Origin: Rhynchopus sp. YZ270_cl-10
Taxonomy: Eukaryota > Euglenozoa > Diplonemea > Diplonemida > Diplonemidae
Direction of reading: 5' to 3'
Length of the DNA stretch: 64,000 nucleotides
Assembly (NCBI GenBank): GCA_964035575.1
Contig: OZ037864.1
Coordinates: 1,240,001-1,304,000, forward strand
Positions 62,243 to 64,000 of the stretch are shown piece after piece. Positions within the stretch are counted from its first letter, which is position 1. Each line of letters opens with the position of its first letter. The position numbers and the translations under genes are program-made. The notes beneath the pieces are model-generated. The model saw only the letters and a list, made by a program, of their open reading frames with translations. It was not told where the DNA came from and did not search any database.

Positions 62243-64000
62243 ATGATAAAAATGTACATAATTTTGTTGTGCGTTGCCTTAGCAGAAGGGGTAAAAATCG
62301 GAACATTGTGGCCGTCTGGGAATAATGAACTGATCAGATCTGTGCAGAGTGCGGTGTCTCAGTTTCAAACACAGAACCCGCAGATGAGTGTCGACATTGT
62401 CACCCGCAGTGAGAACGATGCGAGCAACTCTGGCGCCTATCAGGCACTCTGCTCGAACATTGCGGACGGAGGTTTTGTTGGTTTTCTTGGTCCTTTGGGG
62501 TCGGAGTCTGTTACGTTCTCTGCGCAAGGAGCAACACAGCACCATGTACCTTTGGTCAGCCCTGATGCAAAGCAACCGTTGAACGGAGAGTCTGACAAAT
62601 CAAACTCATTGTATTTCCGTCGAATCTCGCCAACCATTTTGCAGGATACCGAAGCTGTGTCAAAGTTTTTGACTTTAGAGAATTTTAATGATTTGCGTTC
62701 TGCTGTAGCAAGTCTTCCTGGATATGAGGAGGAGGCGAATGCGCTGTTCGCGTCGTTTGCTGTGCGTGATACTCATAAGTTTACATACAAAATCAACCCT
62801 TCCGACCCGGGGGCAACGTTTGGCCGTTTCGAAACGGATCTCGTCCAGCTTGTTGTGTTTGTAGGCGGAGGGAAGGCGGGCGAGGAGTTTCTCACTGCTG
62901 CCGCAACGCATACGACTGCAATGAGCGAAAAACGCATCTGGTTTCTTACGCCAACCTCCTCTGAGTCGGTTACAAACGCACTGCTCCCGAAGATGAAAGG
63001 GGTTATGGCGGTGCGTCCAAAATACTCTGAGTACGATCAAAGCCATCGCGCCGCATGGAAGCAGGCAACACAGCTTACGGACATGGACCTATACACCTAC
63101 GAGGGGATTGTATCGGCAAGGACGTACGATGCGACGTGGCTGTTGCTTTCATCTGCGTTGCGGAGTGGTGCAGATGTGAGGCCCACGGTGTCGAATACGC
63201 AATGTGTCAGTTCGGACACCTTTTGGAACGATGGTGCCTCGATGTTAGATGCCATGGACAAAACGTCGTTTCTTGGCGCCTCTTCTCGCGTCTCGGGGAA
63301 CGGCGTGACCCCGCAGTACTCCCTTCAGAATGCGATGGTTAATTCCGGTGGTGACGTCTACTTTGCGTTGATAGGTGACTACTCTTCTGCGAACAGCTCA
63401 GGCGCTGCGACGCTCCGTGGCTCCCCTACACCGGTCTACCGAGGCAGCCAGCGGCCTTCACCCAACGATCTGATCAAAGGACAGCACCTCAACATAGTGT
63501 TCATCAAATACCCGCCCTTCGTTTTCATGCAAAACGGCAAACACGTTGGCTTTGTGGTAGAGCTTATCAAAGAATTAAGCAAACGCCTCGAGTTTACGTA
63601 CACAGCAACCTATTGGGAGACAGGGAAATGGCAGGCAGGGGTGGAGGCAGTGCAGAAGGGGGACTTTGATTTGCTAGCGTCGGATGCAGGGATTACGAGA
63701 AAGCGTGAGGCAATGGTCGACTTTGCACAGCCGTACATGGAGACGCAGTCAGTTCTGATGATTAGGAGACCGTCAGAATCGTGGTCCATGTGGCGCTTCC
63801 TTGAGCCCTTCTCTGCTGGTGTATGGATAGCCCTAGGTTGCACCATCTTCATCTCTGCGTTTATTTTTTGGGCGTTGGAAAGAGGGTGTCTTGCGACGGA
63901 GGTAGCGGACAGAGGATACGGAGAGTCGTACATCCCTGAGAAAACTTCGCATGCTGTCGAAAACTCGATCTGGTTTGTGTGCACCGCCATGGTGCAACTG
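62243..64000 (+). CDS. ionotropic glutamate receptor-like channel, 5' part
   Basis: Open from the ATG at 62243 to the window end (586 residues seen, incomplete). Residues 1-16 are a signal peptide. About 18-350 form a periplasmic-binding-like amino-terminal domain (GVKIGTLWPSGNNELIRS, GFVGFLGPLGSES). The ligand-binding S1 lobe starts near 415: IVFIKYPPFVFMQNGKHVGFVVELIKEL, then SDAGITRKREAMVDFAQPYMET, where the Arg matches the amino-acid-binding Arg of the family. FLEPFSAGVWIALG ... FWALERG (about 518-548) is the first membrane helix, and ENSIWFVCTAMVQL the start of the pore loop. The order ATD-S1-M1-pore is that of animal and plant iGluR/GLR channels. The rest of the pore, M3, S2 and M4 lie beyond the window. 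No intron seen so far; the ATG follows a pyrimidine tract and ATCAG. Confidence 0.9.
   Translation, partial: MIKMYIILLCVALAEGVKIGTLWPSGNNELIRSVQSAVSQFQTQNPQMSVDIVTRSENDASNSGAYQALCSNIADGGFVGFLGPLGSESVTFSAQGATQHHVPLVSPDAKQPLNGESDKSNSLYFRRISPTILQDTEAVSKFLTLENFNDLRSAVASLPGYEEEANALFASFAVRDTHKFTYKINPSDPGATFGRFETDLVQLVVFVGGGKAGEEFLTAAATHTTAMSEKRIWFLTPTSSESVTNALLPKMKGVMAVRPKYSEYDQSHRAAWKQATQLTDMDLYTYEGIVSARTYDATWLLLSSALRSGADVRPTVSNTQCVSSDTFWNDGASMLDAMDKTSFLGASSRVSGNGVTPQYSLQNAMVNSGGDVYFALIGDYSSANSSGAATLRGSPTPVYRGSQRPSPNDLIKGQHLNIVFIKYPPFVFMQNGKHVGFVVELIKELSKRLEFTYTATYWETGKWQAGVEAVQKGDFDLLASDAGITRKREAMVDFAQPYMETQSVLMIRRPSESWSMWRFLEPFSAGVWIALGCTIFISAFIFWALERGCLATEVADRGYGESYIPEKTSHAVENSIWFVCTAMVQL

Overview
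The window is nuclear DNA of a unicellular eukaryote. Seventeen protein genes are supported, and every one lies on the + strand. Seven have no visible intron and one (iGluR) runs off the window edge. The rest are interrupted by short GT-AG introns (41 to about 350 nt), nearly all with a GTATG donor. The gene set (F-box, PH, DCN1, JmjC, AAK1-like kinase, ArfGAP, PPEF-type phosphatase, UBA, ionotropic glutamate receptor) is eukaryotic and unlinked by pathway. I cannot assign a taxon. The one-directional gene order, with pyrimidine tracts and an AG just upstream of many start codons, would fit polycistronic transcription with spliced-leader trans-splicing, but no SL RNA gene was recognised here.

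Layout. 4.4-13.3 kb: an F-box-like coiled-coil protein, a long coiled-coil protein and a tandem-PH protein. 15.3-31.1 kb: a Cys-rich zinc-binding protein, a WWE + DCN1 fusion, a secreted gamma-glutamyl hydrolase, a TPR protein, a NO66-like JmjC oxygenase, and a large AAK1-like pseudokinase + ANTH-like + ArfGAP-like protein. 35.4-46.8 kb: a membrane-anchored pepsin-type protease, a basic low-complexity protein, a PPEF-like EF-hand phosphatase and a UBA protein. 51.4-57.3 kb: two almost identical secreted expansin-like genes inside a duplicated, satellite-rich block. 59.4-64 kb: a thymidylate kinase with a new N-terminal region, and the start of an ionotropic glutamate receptor.

More than half of the window is non-coding and T/A-tract rich, and it is far from featureless. 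It carries several families of short hairpin elements, all in the same orientation as the genes, whose stems differ in sequence but keep pairing (compensatory changes and G-U pairs). It also holds a 1.9-kb element with 340-bp identical terminal direct repeats, each containing a hammerhead-ribozyme-like core (retrozyme-like), with a diverged third copy of the same RNA motif at 49.2 kb. Further items are terminal-inverted-repeat elements (47.2, 53.9 and 61.6 kb), three long hairpins with a similar loop (33.0, 33.9, 55.3 kb), 7-nt and 9-nt satellites side by side, and a 268-bp tandem repeat.

The best candidates for something undescribed are the covarying hairpin families spread between genes, the retrozyme-like element, and two unusual protein architectures (WWE-DCN1 and pseudokinase-ANTH-ArfGAP). 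Assignments rest on reading motifs by eye; no database search was possible.
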